From Owenia fusiformis (taxonomy: Eukaryota; Annelida; Polychaeta; Sabellida; Oweniidae), in NCBI GenBank assembly GCA_903813345.2, contig CAIIXF020000009.1, forward strand, positions 14,088,347-14,152,346: a DNA stretch of 64,000 nt. The letters are read 5' to 3'. Positions 1 to 13,580 of the stretch are shown here, one piece after another. The notes beneath the pieces are model-generated. The model saw only the letters and a program-made list of their open reading frames with translations. It did not search any database and was not told the origin of the DNA. Position numbers and translations under genes: made by a program. Every line of letters starts with the position of its first letter. Position 1 is the stretch's first letter.

Positions 1-3000
1 TTTTTAAGATTTGACCTTTGGCTGACCTTTAAATGTTCAAAAAAGCCTACGGGGCCTCCGTAAGATTGCTTGCAATCTTTATACGATTGCTTGCAATCTT
101 ATACATCTAGTTATTAGGAGGCCCTCCTGAAAGGGCCTCCTATAGCTTTTGTAGCTTTTCTTTATTCTTCTTCTTATTCTATCAAAGCATTTTTCTCCTA
201 CTTCCAACTAGCTTTCAACTACCTACTATATGATCCTACTAGGTACCTTCGCTGAAATTGGGGGGAAAATATTTTTTATCTAGGTCAAGGTCAAAGGTCA
301 AAATCTAGGTCAAATCTAAGCTTTTTTTCAAGTTTCTCAAGTTTGTCATTATACTTCATTATTTCTTGCGATGAATTAAACTGAAACTACATTTAAGTAT
401 TCTCTACAAATTGTTCACTATATGTCAGCATTAAATTTTTACCGTTTTTGAGATATTTGACGTCAAAAAACGGTCAAAAGAGGTCATTTTTCAACTTGCT
501 TCAATCTGACCAATTTTTTTTTTAAAATCATCTACAAGTTCCCAGGAGTCCAAATCTGACTTCAGATTTGACATTTGACCTTTGGTTGACCTTCAGTGAC
601 CTTCGAAAGGTCAGAAAAGTTGATTTTTCAAATTGAGTCTTTGGATTCAAATTTAGGTCAGTCTAATTACAAAAAGCCTACTGAGGTCTAAAAAAGTAAA
701 AATTTTAAGGTCAAAGGTCAAGGTCATCAAATTAGGTCACAAACTGTGCTATCTAAGTTTCTCAGAGTTCAAGACTACAAATCAATATTTTTAATTGAAA
801 GTCAAGATATACATTCATCTAAGGGTTCTTCACATATTAGCAATTGACTATTTATTAAAATTTTGTCCCAGTTTTCAGATATAAGAGCTCAAAAACTGAA
901 AAAGGTCAATTTTTCAGAGTTTATAAGGTCAAATTTTAACTTGCTTCAAATTCACCCAATTTTTTTTTGAAAATCATCTACAACTTCTCAGGAGTTCATA
1001 TTGAACCACAGATTTGACATTTGACCTTTAGTTGACCTTCAGTGACCTTCGAAAGGTCAGAGAAGTTGATTTTTCAAATCAAGTTTTTGGATTCAAATTT
1101 AGGGTTAGCCTAAGCATAAAAGACCTACTGAGCTCTAAAACAATAATATTTTCAAGGTCAAGGGTCACGGTTATCAAATTAGGTCAAAGGTCAACATCTA
1201 GGTCAAATCTAATTTTTTTTTAAGTTTCTCAACTTTGTCCTTATACTTCATTATTTCTTGCGATGAATTAAACTGAAACTACATTTTAGTATTTTCTACA
1301 AATTGTTCACTAGATGTCAGCATTAAAATTTTACCGTTTTTGAGATATTAGACGTCAAAAAACAGTCGAAAAATGTCATTTTTCAACTTGCTTCAATCTG
1401 ACCAATTTTTTTTTAAAAATCATCTTCAAGTTCCCATGAGTCCAAAGCTGACCTCAGATTTGAGCTTTGACCTTTAGTTGACCTTCAATGACCTTCGAAA
1501 GGTAAGAAAAGTTGATTTTTCAAATTGAGTCTTTGGATTCAAATTTAGGCCAGCCTAATTACAAAAGACCTACTGAGGTCTAAAAAAGTAAAACTTTTCA
1601 AGGTCAAAGGTCAAGATCATGAAATTAGGTCACAAACTGTGTTATCGAAGTTTCGCAAAGTTCGAGACTACAAACCAATATTTTTAATCCGAAGTTGAAA
1701 TATACACATTCCTTTAAGGGTTCTACACATATTAGCAATTGACTATCTAATAGAATTTTGTCCCAGTTTGAGATATAACAGTTCAAAAGTTGAAAAAAGG
1801 TCAATTTCGAAATTTTTCAAGGTCAAATTTAAACTCGCTTCAAATTGACAAAATCTTTTTTTGAAAATCATCTACAACTTCTCAGGATTTCACATCTGAC
1901 CTCAGATTTGATATTTGTCCTTTAGTTGACCTTCAAATTGTCAAAAATGCCTAAGAGGGCCTCCGTGAGATTGCTTGCAATCTTCAAAAGTCTAGTTATT
2001 ATTCTACTTTATTATTTATTCTTCTCTGCACTTTTTCTCCTACTTCTAGCTAGCTTTGAATTAACTCTTATATACTCCTAGTAGGGACCTTAGTTGAAAT
2101 TGGCGGGAAAGAAATTTTTATCTAGGTCAAGGTCAAAGGTCAAAATCTAGGTCAAATCAAAGTTTTTTTTAAGTTTCTCAGATTTCGTCCTCATACTTCA
2201 TTATTTCTTGCGATGAATTAAAATGTAACTAGATATAAGCATTCCCTACAAATTGCTCACTATATGTACGCGTTAATTTTTTACCGTTTTTGAGATATTT
2301 GACGCCAAAAATCGGCAAAAATCGGTCATTTTTCAACTTGCTTCAAATGAACCAGATTTTTTTTTTAAAAATCATCTACAAGATCTCAGGAACTCAAATA
2401 TGTCCTTACTTTTGACCTCTGACCTTTGGTTGACCTTCGGTGACCTTCGAAAGGTAAAAAAAGTCGTTTTTTCAAATTGATTTTCTGGATTCAAATTTAG
2501 GTATATTTGATCACAAAGGACCCACTGAGGTCTTAAAAAGTAAAATTTGCAAGGTCAAAGGTCAAGGTCATCAAACGAAATCACAAACTGTGTTTTCTAA
2601 GTTTCTCAAAATTGGAGACTACAAATCAATATTTTTTCATGAAAGTCAGGATATATATTCCTCTATAGGTTCTACACATATTAGCAATTGACTATTTATT
2701 ACAATTGTGTACCAGTTTTGAGATATTGGAACTCAAAAACTGAAAAAAGGTCAAATTTCAAAACTTTTCAAGACTAAATTTCAACTTGCTTCAAATTGAC
2801 CAATTTTTTTTTTTAAAACTCATGTACAAGTTCTCAGGATTCCAAATCTAACCTTACTTTTGACCTTTGACCTTTGGTTGACCTTCAGTGACCTCCGAAA
2901 GGTAAAAAAAGTTGATTTTTCAAATCGATTTTTTGGATTCAAATTTAGGTATATTTATTCACAAAAGACCTTCTGAGGTCTAAAAAAGTAAAATTTGCAA

Positions 3001-6000
3001 GGTCAAAGGTCAAGGTCATCAAATGAAATCACAAACTGTGTTTTCTAAGTTTCTCAAAATTGGAGACTACAAATCAATATTTTTTCATGAAAGTCAGAAT
3101 ATATATTCCTCTATAGGTTCTACACATATTAGCAATTGACTATTTATTAAAATTGTGTACCAGTTTTGAGATATTAGAACTCAAAAACTGAAAAAAGGTC
3201 AAATTTCGAAACTTTGCAAGACTAAATTTCAACTTGCTCTAAATTGACCAAACTTTTTTTTAAAAAGCATCTACAGGATCTCAGGAATCCAAATCTGACC
3301 TTACTTTTGACCCCTGACCTTTGGTTGACCTTCAGTGACCTTCGGAAGGGAAAAAAAAGTTGATTTTTAAATCAATTTTCTGGATTCAAATTTAGGTATA
3401 TTTGATTACAAAAGAGCTACTGAGGTGAATTAAAGTAAAATTTGCAAGATCAAAGGTCAAGGTCATCAAATTAAATCACCAACTGTGTTTTCGAAGTTTC
3501 TAAGTTTTGGTGACTACAAATCAATATTTTTTCATGAAAGTCAGGATATATATTCCTCTATAGTTTTTACACATATTAGCAATTGACTATTTATTAAAAT
3601 TGTGTACCAGTTTTGAGATATTAGGACTCAAAAACTGAAAAAAGGTCAAATTTCCAAACTTTTCAAGACTAAATTTCAACTTGCTTCAAATTGACCAAAC
3701 TTTTTTTTAAAAATCATCTACAAGTTGCCTGGTGTTAGTATATGACCCTAGATTTGAGATTTGACCTTTGGCTGACCTTCAAATTGCCAAAAACGCCTAC
3801 AGGGCCTCCGTAAGATTGCTTGCAATCTTAAATCTCTAGTTATTAGGAGGCCCTCCTGAAAGGGCCTCCTATAGCTTTTGTAGCTTTTCTTTATTCTTCT
3901 TATTCTTATTCTTATTCTATCAAAGCATTTTTCTCCTACTTCCAACTAGCTTTCAACTACTTACTATATGCTCCTACTAGGAACCTCGGCTGAAATTGGG
4001 GGGAAAGAAATTTTTATCTAGGTCAAGGTCAAAGGTCAAAATCTAGGTCAAATCTAAGTTTTTTTTCAAGTTTCTCAAGTTTGTCATTATACTTCATTAT
4101 TTCTTGCGATGAATTAATCTGAAACTACATTTAAGTATTCTCTACAAATTGTTCACTATATGTCAGCATTAAATTTTTACCGTTTTTGAGATATTTGACG
4201 TCAAAAAACGGTCAAAAAAGGTCATTTTTCAACTTGCTTCAATCTGACCAAATTTTTTTTTAAAAATCATCTACAAGTTCCCAGGAGTCCAAATCTGTCT
4301 TCAGATTTGACCTTTGACCTTTAGTTGACCTTCAGTGACCTTCGAAAGGTCAAAAAAGTTGATTTTTCAAATCGATTTTCTGGATTCAAATTTAGGTATA
4401 TCTATTCACAAAAGATCTTTTGAGGTCTAAAAAAGTAAAATTTGCAAGGTCAAAGGTCAAGGTCATCAAACGAAATCACAAACTGTGTTTTCTAAGTTTC
4501 TCAAAATTGGAGACTACAAATCAATTTTTTTACTGAAAGTCAGAATATATATTCCTCTAAAGGCTCTACACATATTAGCAATTGACTATTTATTAAAATT
4601 TTGCTCCAGTTTTGAGATATTAGAACTCAAAAACTGAAAAATGGTCAAATTTCGAAATTTTTGAGGGTCAAATTTCAACTTGCTCTAAATTGACCAAACT
4701 TTTTTTTAAAAAGCATCTACAAGATCTCAGGAACTCAAATCTGACCTTAGTTTTGACCTATGACCTTTAGTTGACCTTCAGTGACCTTCGAAAGGTCAGA
4801 AAAGTTGATTTTTCAAATTGAGTCTTTGGATTCAAATTTAGGTCAGTCTAATTACAAAAAGCCTACTGAGGTCTCAAAAAGTAAAAATTTCAAGGTCAAA
4901 GGTCAAGGTCATCAAATTAGGTCACAAACTGTGCTATCTAAGTTTCTCATACTTCAAGACTTCAAATCAATATTTTTAATTGAAAGTCAAGATATACTTT
5001 TCTCTAAGGGTTCTACACATATTAGTCATTGACTATTTATTAAAATTTTGTCCCACTTTTGAGATATAAGAGCTCAAAAACTGAAAAAGGTCATTTTTTC
5101 AAAGTTTATAAGGTCAAATTTTAACTTCCTTCAAATTCACCCAACTTTTTTTAAAAAATCATCTTCAACTTCTCAGGAGTTCATATTTAACCTCAGATTT
5201 GACATTTGACCTTTAGTTGACCTTCAGTGACCTTTGAAATGTCAGAAAAGTTGATTTTTCAAATTGAGTTTTTGGACTCAAATTTAGGGTTGGCCTAATC
5301 AAAAAAAAACAACTGAGCTCTAGAATAGTAAAATTTTCAAGGTCAAGGGTCACGGTTATCAAATTAGGTCAAAGGTCAAGATCTAGGTCAAATCTAAATT
5401 TTTTTCAAGTTTCTCAACTTTGTCCTTATACTTCGTTATTTCTTGCGATGAATTAAACTGAAACTACATTTTGGTATTCTCTATAAATTCTTCACTATAT
5501 GTCAGCATTAAATTTTTACCGTTTTTGAGATATTTGACGTAAAAAAAACGGTCAAAAAAGGTCATTTTTCAACTTGCTTCAATCTGACCAAACTTTTTTT
5601 TATAACTCATCTACAAGTTCCCAGGAGTCCAAATCTGACCTCAGATTTGACCTTTGAACTTTAATTGACCTTCAATGACCTTCGAAAGGTAAGAAAAGTT
5701 GATTTTTTAAATTGAGTCTTTGGATTCAAATTTAGGTCAGCTTAATTACAAAAGTCCTACTGAGGTCTGAAAAAGTAAAACTTTTCAAAGTCAAAGGTCA
5801 AGATCATGAAATTAGGTCACAAACTGTGCTATCTAAGTTTCGCAAAGTTCGACTACAAACCAATATTTTTAATCCTGAGTCGAAATAAACACATTCCTCT
5901 AAGGGTTGTACACATATTAGCAATTGACTATCTAATTGAATTTTGTCCCAGTTTGAGATATAAGAGTTCAAAAGTTGAAAAAAGGTCAATTTCGAAATCT

Positions 6001-9000
6001 TTCAAGGTCAAATTTAAACTCGCTTCAAATTGACAAAATCTTTTTTTGAAAATCATCTACAAGTTTTCAGGAGTTCACATCTGACCTCAGATTTGATATT
6101 TGTCCTTTAGTTGACCTTCAAATTGTCAAAAATGCCTAAGAGGGCCTCCGTGAGATTGCTTGCAATCTTCAAAAGTCTAGTTCTTTATTTATTCTTCCCG
6201 GGACCTTTTCTCCTACTTCCAACTAGCTTTCAACTAGCTCTTACATAGTCATACTAGTGACCTTGGCTGAACTTGGCGGGAAAGGAATTCTTATCTAGGT
6301 CAAGGTCAAAGGTCAAAATCTAGGTCAAATCTAAGTTTTTTTCAAGTTTCTCAAATCCTGACACTACACTTCAATATTTTTGGCTGAATTTTTGCATACA
6401 GATAGATATTAGTATTCTATTAGTCTTAGCCTTTTGCCGTCAAGAGAAATTTTGCCTAGATTTTGAGATATTGAAGGTAAAAAAAAGGTCAAAAAAGGTC
6501 TTTTTTCAACTTGCTTCAAATTGACCAAATTTTTTTTTAAAACTCATCTACAAGTTCTCAGGATTCCAAATCTGACCTTACTTTTGACCTTTGACCTTTA
6601 TTTGACCTTCAGTGACCTCCGAAAGGTAAAAAAAATTGATTTTTCGAATCGATTTTCTGGATTCAAATTTAGGTATATTTATTCACAAAAGACCTTCTGA
6701 GGTCTAAAAAAGTAAAATTTGCAAGGTCAAAGGTCAAGGTCATCAAACGAAATCACAAACTGTGTTTTCTAAGTTTCTCAAAATTGGAGACTACAAATCA
6801 ATTTTTTTTACTGAAAGTCAGAATATATATTCCTCTAACGGTTCTACACATATTAGCAATTGACTATTTATTAAAATTTTGCTCCAGTTTTGAGATATTA
6901 GAACTCAAAAACTGAAAAAAGGTCAAATTTCGAAATTTTTCAAGGTCAAATTTCAACTTGCTCTAAATTGACCAAACTTTTTTTTAAAAAGCATCTACAA
7001 GATCTCAGGAACTTAAATCTGACCTTAGTTTTGACCTATGACCTTTAGTTGACCTTCAGTGACCATCGAAAGGTCAAAAAAGTTGATTTTTCAAATTGAT
7101 TTTCTGGATTCAAATTTAGGTTTATTCAATCAAAAAAGATATACTGAGGTCTAAAAAAGTAAAATTTTCAAGGTCAAAGGTCAAGGTCATCAAACAAGAT
7201 CACAAACTGTGTTTTCTAAGTTTCTCAAAGTCTGTGACTACAAATCAATATTTTTGAATTAAAGTCAGGATATATATTTTTCTAAAGGTTTTACACATAT
7301 TAACAATTGATTATCTATTAAAATTCTGCACCAGTTTTGAGATATTGGACCTCAAAAACTGAAAAAGGTCTAATGTTGAAATTTTTCAAGGTCAAATTTC
7401 ACATTGCTTCAAATTGACCAAACTTTTTTTTAAAAATCATCTACAAGATGCCTGGAGTTCATATATGACCTTTGATTTGAGATTTGACCTTTGGCTGACC
7501 TTCAAATTGCCAAAAACGCCTACAGGGCCTCCGTAAGATTGCTTGCAATCTTAAAAGTCTAGTTCTTTATTCTTCTCTGCACTTTTTCTCCTACTTCTAA
7601 CTAGATTTCAACTATCTACTATATGAACCTACTAGGGTACTAGGTTGAACTTACCGGGAAAGGAATTTTTATCTAGGTCAAGGTCAAAGGTCAAAATCTA
7701 GGTCAAATCAAAGTTTTTTTTAAGTTTCTCAGATTTCGTCCTCATACTTCATTATTTCTTGCGATGAATTAAAATGTAACTAGATATAAGCATTCTCTAC
7801 AAATTGCTCACTATATGTACGCGTTAATTTTTTACCGTTTTTGAGATATTTGACGCCAAAAATCGGCAAAAATCGGTCATTTTTCAACTTGCTTCAAATG
7901 AACCAGATTTTTTTTTTAAAATCATCTACAAGATCTCAGGAACTCAAATATGTCCTTACTTTTGACTTCTGACCTTTGGTTGACCTTCGGTGACCTTCAA
8001 ATTTCAAATTTAGGTATATTTGATCACAAAGGACCCACTGAGGTCTAAAAAAGTAAAATTTGCAAGGGCAAAGGTCAAGGTCATCAAACTAAATCACAAA
8101 CTGTGTTTTCTAAGTTTCTCAAAATTTGAGACTACAAATCAATATTTTTTCATGAAAGTCAGGATATATATTCCTCTATAGGTTCTTCACATATTAGCAA
8201 TTGACTATTTATTAAAATTGTGTACCACTTTTGAGATATTGGAACTCAAAAACTGAAAAAAGGTCAAATTTCGAAACTTTTCAAGACTAAATTTCAACTT
8301 GCTTCAAATTGACCAATTTTTTTTTTAAAACTCATCTACAAGTTCTCAGGATTCCAAATCTAACCTTACTTTTGACCTTTGACCTTTATTTGACCTTCAG
8401 TGACCTCCGAAAGGTAAAAAAAATTGATTTTTCAAATCGATTTTCTGGATTCAAATTTAGGTATATTTATTCACAAAAGACCTTCTGAGGTCTAAAAAAG
8501 TAAAATTTGCAAGGTCAAAGGTCAAGGTCATCAAATGAAAACACAAACTGTGTTTTCTAAGTTTCTCAAAATTGGAGACTACAAATCAATATTTTTAAAT
8601 GAAAGTCAGAATGTATATTCCTCTATAGGTTCTACACATATTAGCAATTGACTATTTATTAAAATTGTGTACCAGTTTTGAGATATTAGAACTCAAAAAC
8701 TGAAAAAAGGTCAAATTTCGTAACTTTGCAAGACTAAATTTCAACTTGCTCTAAATTGACCAAACTTTTTTTTAAAAAGCATCTACAGGATCTCAGGAAT
8801 CCAAATCTGACCTTACTTTTGACCCCTGACCTTTGGTTGACCTTCAGTGACCTTCGGAAGGGGAAAAAAAGTTGATTTTTTAAATCGATTTTCTGGATTC
8901 AAATTTAGGTATATTTGATCACAAAAGAGCTACTGAGGTGAATTAAAGTAAAATTTGCAAGATCAAAGGTCAAGGTCATCAAATTAAATCACCAACTGTG

Positions 9001-9355
9001 TTTTCGAAGTTTCTAAGTTTTGGTGACTACAAATCAATATTTTTTCATGAAAGTCAGGATATATATTCCTCTATAGTTTCTACACATATTAGCAATTGAC
9101 TATTTATTAAAATTGTGTACCAGTTTTGAGATATTAGGACTCAAAAACTGAAAAAAGGTCAAATTTCCAAACTTTTCAAGACTAAATTTCAACTTGCTTC
9201 AAATTGACCAAACTTTTTTTTTAAATCATCTACAAGTTGCCTGGTGTTAGTATATGACCCTAGATTTGAGATTTGACCTTTGGCTGACCTTCAAATTGCC
9301 AAAAACGCCTACAGGGCCTCCGTAAGATTGCTTGCAATCTTAAATCTCTAGTTAT
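1..9355. repeat. AGGTCA-rich satellite block, about 20 monomers in five higher-order blocks
   Basis: Some 20 diverged monomers of roughly 400-500 bp follow each other head to tail. Each carries a TTTTGAGATATT-like core (near 450, 875, 1335, 1765, 2290, 2718, 3163, 3613, 4187, 4612, 5060, 5525, 5953, 6457, 6893, 7338, 7842, 8233, 8677 and 9127), a CAACTTGCTTCAAATTGACC segment and clusters of AGGTCA or TGACCT. There are two monomer types. One contains TTCTTGCGATGAATTAA and usually starts a block; the other contains CACATATTAGCAATTGAC. Blocks end in a GGGCCTCCGTAAGATTGC-type sequence with a small hairpin. The block starting near 1984 and the one starting near 7557 are nearly identical over long stretches. 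No coding capacity is visible; the short open frames are by-products of the repeat. The array runs off the left edge. Confidence 0.93.
62..148. repeat. Block-boundary hairpins of the satellite, first copy
   Basis: Two inverted repeats sit here. AAGATTGC-TT-GCAATCTT occurs (twice in this copy), followed by AGGAGGCCCT...AGGGCCTCCT at about 116-142. The same boundary recurs near 1970, 3811-3868 (with the second hairpin), 6153, 7537 and 9324. It is always followed by CTAGTT, and in the internal copies by a TTTTCTCCTACTTC stretch before the next monomer set begins. The boundary therefore behaves as the end of a higher-order unit. Confidence 0.8.
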
Positions 9356-11619
9356 ACATAAGTGGTAAAATGAAAATATTTTCTCCCATTGCTCAATTAA
9401 CATGCTTAATATAATCAAATTGATACCTGAAGACAATGCATGACTAAAATTAAATTACAGTTCTGGTTTTACAATTTTTGTCTTGGACTCTTTATTTGTA
9501 TTCAGTGTTGACATCTATATTAGAAAATCTTGTACTTTATGATTGCTGCTACTCCAAGCATAGGTCTATAATGAATAGGATCATGTACTTGTATCTAATA
9601 TAAAAAAGTGATATTATATGATGCTAATATTTGCTTGATTTATGATGTTAATGTTTCCTGTTAGGCTCCCACACCTCATACTATTATTTGATTATAGTAT
9701 CCGGATATGCTGAATCTCATTCAACTAATGCTTTAGCACATGTAATAGTCCATAATTAGTTTTATTATCTCACCATACAAAGTTTGAATGGGGATATATA
9801 GATGAGCTGTCCTTCCGTTAATGTTCACCTTTCATTTTTACCACTCAATTTAAATGGCAGCCCTTATACCAAGTTTTAGCCTAATGGAAACAATACTACT
9901 GCACTACCTAGTTGTTTTATCATGAAATGTGTCAAAAGGACAAGTGATTTGATGAAATATGTTTTTCAGTGGGATTTGCTACTCTATAGATTTGCTGGTT
10001 TTCTTGTTGTTGCATTATTTAGGCTTGGTGTGTATACATTCAATAATCAATTATAGAAATCTGATAAACATATTTGAGTGATCGGGCATCAGAACACATG
10101 TATTAAAGTCTTTTTATTGAGATGGTATCTGAAAAATGAGATATGTTAATGTTAATAACTGCCTCGTCAACCCAAGCAGTAACATTACATCCAAATAATA
10201 AGTGATCATATAACTTAGTTAAGTTGGCTGTTCCATGGAGCATATCCTAATGGTTCCCAAGATGACAATAGAGTCTAAATGGCTATTAGTCAAATTGTCA
10301 ATTTGAAATTATTATGAAACACAAACAGTTCTGTACTTAAAGACTTGGATATAAAGAATAGTAGCTGTCATGCTGTATTTAACAATTTATAAATAATTCA
10401 TATTTGTTCATAGTCAGTAATTTGTGTCGTTGGTTGTCATTGTTAAGTTTTTTGTTCCATCCTATTGTGTACTGTAGTGACCAATATGTCATTGTTATGC
10501 GTCCATGTATAGCAAGAATGTAAGTTACATGTTATTTATTGTTTGATGTACAGTAAAACTTGTCTAATGGAACACCTTTCTATATCTTCAGATATTCATT
10601 AATGAAACTTTCAGGTAGGTTAGGGCAAGAATAAAGATGATATAATTTCACAATTTCAAGTTACTTATATCTTATCACAAATATCACCTTCATCACTTTG
10701 GTAGTGTTGAACAAGCTTACATGAGAAAACATTATGAATTTATTATTAGGATTACAAACACATGCCTATAAGAGAAAGTAACCATAAACAATGTTTTACA
10801 TTATCTTTTAGATTAGAATTCTATCGCTGCCATTTATTATGCAATTGATCATGTTCATGGTTTCTTTTAAAGTCCATCCAGACTATTTTTACTTTTAAGA
10901 ATAGAATTAAGAAAGTCACAAAATTAAGCACTGGTACCAATTTCAATACTGCAAGCAAACTTTTATCTAGAAACCATGAAATAGTCATAAATAGAATCAA
11001 ATCGTAAAAATTCTCTCACTGACACTGATGATATTCTATGTGCTTGTGGTAAGCCTGTGTTTTTCTCCTGTGAGCACCATAAATACGGTGTCTTACTAAG
11101 TTTGGGTTACTGCCTCAGTTTTAATTTGAGAAGGCTGTCTATATGGTAGGTCACACCTTCCCTTGGACAGCTCTCCAAAACCACCCCTTTACCCAACACC
11201 CTCCCTGTAAGTCACCCTCTCCATTGGACACCCCAACCCAAGACACAAGCAGTGTCAGGCCAAAAGACAAGGTTGCTTTCACCTAGCCACTGTCACTGAT
11301 TTGACATAGCTCTACTGAGAAGTCACTAGAATAGATGGAGAGATTGCTATCTAAAGGACACCTTTTCATCTACTTAATGTTATTAAAGTATTCACAAAGT
11401 AGGGGTGAATAAACTCTATATCCAGTTGGATCTATTTGATGTAATCAACACAAGTACTGAAGCATGCAATGCTGACAGACACCCAATACTTAGATGTACA
11501 TTATCTCTTATTCTCTTAGTTATCCTTTTGTTTAATTAATTTAACTTTGCCTTCAAATTAAATAGAAATAGATATGGCTGTAGGACATGCTCTCACCTCC
11601 TAAATCATGTATAGGATCA
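9356..11619. other. Gene-free AT-rich stretch with minor repeat fragments
   Basis: I see no coding exon or RNA gene. A short stretch near 9968-10010 (GTGGGATTTGCTACTC...) matches the right end of the element at 19060-20410, so it is a solo end fragment. Near 10550 there is a partial CAGTAAAACTTGTC end of the MITE family described at 15504 and 43471. Confidence 0.5.
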
Positions 11620-11992
11620 AAAGACTAGTCTCGGTTTGGAGAACGAAGTTCATCAGTCTACTGCACGTTATGCCTGTTTTGGACATTTTTGATATTTTTA
11701 CATAGTGTAGATTTAAATGTTCTCTTTTGAATATCCATGATTTAATTTGGTTGATATTTCTATATTTTTCATAAAAAAATTAGCGCAGTACACCGATGAA
11801 CTTCTTTTTCAAAATCGAGACTTGTCTTTAATTGAATCAGTCTACTGCACATTACGCCTGCTATGCCTATACATCTTGTAGATTTAAATGTCCTCTTTTG
11901 AATATTTATGATTTAATTTGGGTGATATTTCTATATTTTTCATAAAATCAATTATTACCTCAGAGTCTGTTCTTTAAACCGAGACTTGTCCT
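11620..11992. mobile_element. Small inverted-repeat element with a 184-bp direct duplication
   Basis: A left arm at about 11620-11665 (AGTCTCGGTTTGGAGAACGA, then AGTTCATCAGTCTACTGC) is matched by an inverted right arm at about 11783-11828. The segment starting CAGTCTACTGCAC at 11654 is repeated at 11838, a period of 184 bp, including the shared text TTTGATTTAATTTGG-like and ATTTCTATATTTTTCATAAA. A third arm fragment lies near 11963-11992. There is no coding capacity, so this is a non-autonomous element or its remnant. Confidence 0.6.
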
Positions 11993-12580
11993 TTGTGAAA
12001 AATAAAACATCATCTGAATTTAAGATACCAGGGAATCAGCCTCATGCATCATACATATATTTGTATTTATAAAAAATACTGTATTATTTTCACAGATATA
12101 ATCACTCTTGAGAAGTAATCCAAAATATGTACTCGAGTAAGTGAATCATATGAAGAGGTATTGTCTATCACATCGTTAGTGTAATTGTTCCACTACTCAG
12201 CATTAACCCTCACTATATCAGCTATCAATAAAACAATGCCATTTATTTCAATAATGGGTAAAGGTTTTCTACTTGGTATATAGTTTTATTTCTGTAATTA
12301 ATTGGTTTGTCAGAAAGTCTCTGTAACAAATATGAGCATTTTGATTTTAAATGTTAGTAAGTTTTTAGGTTAATAATAGTCTCATCAAAAGATGTAACTT
12401 CACATTCTTATCTGCCATTTTGGCCATGAATATCTTTTACTGACCAGTTATAGAAATCAAGGTCCAGATCATTTTTTTCTTTTCTTGATTTTTTGGAAAA
12501 TTCTCTTTTGATTTGACTTTTGGCCATAAAACAATTAAAGTTCATGCAGTACTGTTTACATCAATGATATAAATATGAGG

Positions 12581-12725
12581 TTATATAATGGTTCTTATTG
12601 TATATCGTGTTTATACTCGAGTGAGTATCTGATATATTCACAAGTGAGCGTAGCGAACGAGTGAATATATTATATTCTCACGAGAGTATAAAATGCACGA
12701 TATACAGAATGAACCATTATATAAT
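12581..12725. mobile_element. Foldback MITE of about 145 bp
   Basis: TTATATAATGGTTC followed by GTATATCGTG on the left is inverted on the right as CACGATATAC...GAACCATTATATAA. Further inside, TATACTCGAGTGAG pairs with CTCACGAGAGTATA, so most of the element can fold into one hairpin. It has no coding capacity. It directly abuts the next element at 12731. Confidence 0.7.
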
Positions 12726-12730
12726 CTTAT

Positions 12731-13154
12731 TATCCCACTCTAAGTTCAATTACAGTTGATTCGAACACAATCATAACAATTAAAAACCATAAAAATATTC
12801 CATAGCCAGCTCAATAATGCCGATGTTGATCTCGAACCATTTATGACGTGGCTTGATTCTAGCAAATCATGCCGGAACCATTTATGACGTCACTTGATTC
12901 TAGGAAATCATGAAAATTTTGGAGTGTCGGAACTCCTCATTCGCTCCGCTCATTTGAGGGACACAACAGTCTATGTTACAAAACATACACCTTGTTCTTC
13001 GGTCTATATTCATGAGTTCCCAGAATGCACTTCTACAGTGGTATACGCTGGAGTGTATACGGAGGAGTTGTATACGATGACGATATACCACTCTCCACTG
13101 TATATCATGTTATAGATCCATGTTATACAACTGTAATCGGACTTAGAGTGGTAT
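12731..13154. mobile_element. MITE with about 28-bp terminal inverted repeats
   Basis: The left end TATCCCACTCTAAG followed by TTCAATTACAGTTG is matched by the inverted right end CAACTGTAATCGGA then CTTAGAGTGGTATA, with a few mismatches. TA at each outer edge fits a TA target duplication. Inside, about 46 bp (ACCATTTATGACGT...GATTCTAG) is duplicated in tandem near 12820-12912, and GTATAC-rich palindromic text follows. The open frames of 60-70 codons here are incidental. Confidence 0.65.
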
Positions 13155-13189
13155 AAATATCTGACATTATCTAAAGTCATGAAAATATA

Positions 13190-13580
13190 TAGACACTCTG
13201 GAGGTCTGTTGGCATACTGAGACTATCTGGAGATCATGGAAACAACAGCACTGTCTCAAGAGTCTTGAGAACATACTGACACTGTCTTGATGTCATAAAA
13301 GTTATTGACATAAAACATACTGACACGGTCTTGAGGTCATAAAACATACTGACACTGTCTTGAGGTCATAAAACATACTGATACTGTCTCGAGGTCATAA
13401 AACATACTGACACTGTCTTGAGGTCATAAAACATACTGACACTGTCTTGAGGTCATAAAACATACTGACACTGTCTTGAGGTCATACACTCTCTTTATAT
13501 CATAAAACATACTGATAATGTCTGGAGATCATGGAAACATTATGACTCTGTCTCAAATCATGAGAACATACTGACACTTA
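13190..13580. repeat. 29-bp minisatellite
   Basis: Tandem copies of a 29-bp unit, TCATAAAACATACTGACACT then GTCTTGAGG, are clearest between 13310 and 13490. More diverged copies lie on both sides (ATGGAAACA... variants). It is non-coding. Confidence 0.85.

Noticed and set aside
1032-6033. Short open frames in the left satellite block
   Set aside because: The same frames recur with each monomer and are broken between copies, so they are repeat by-products.
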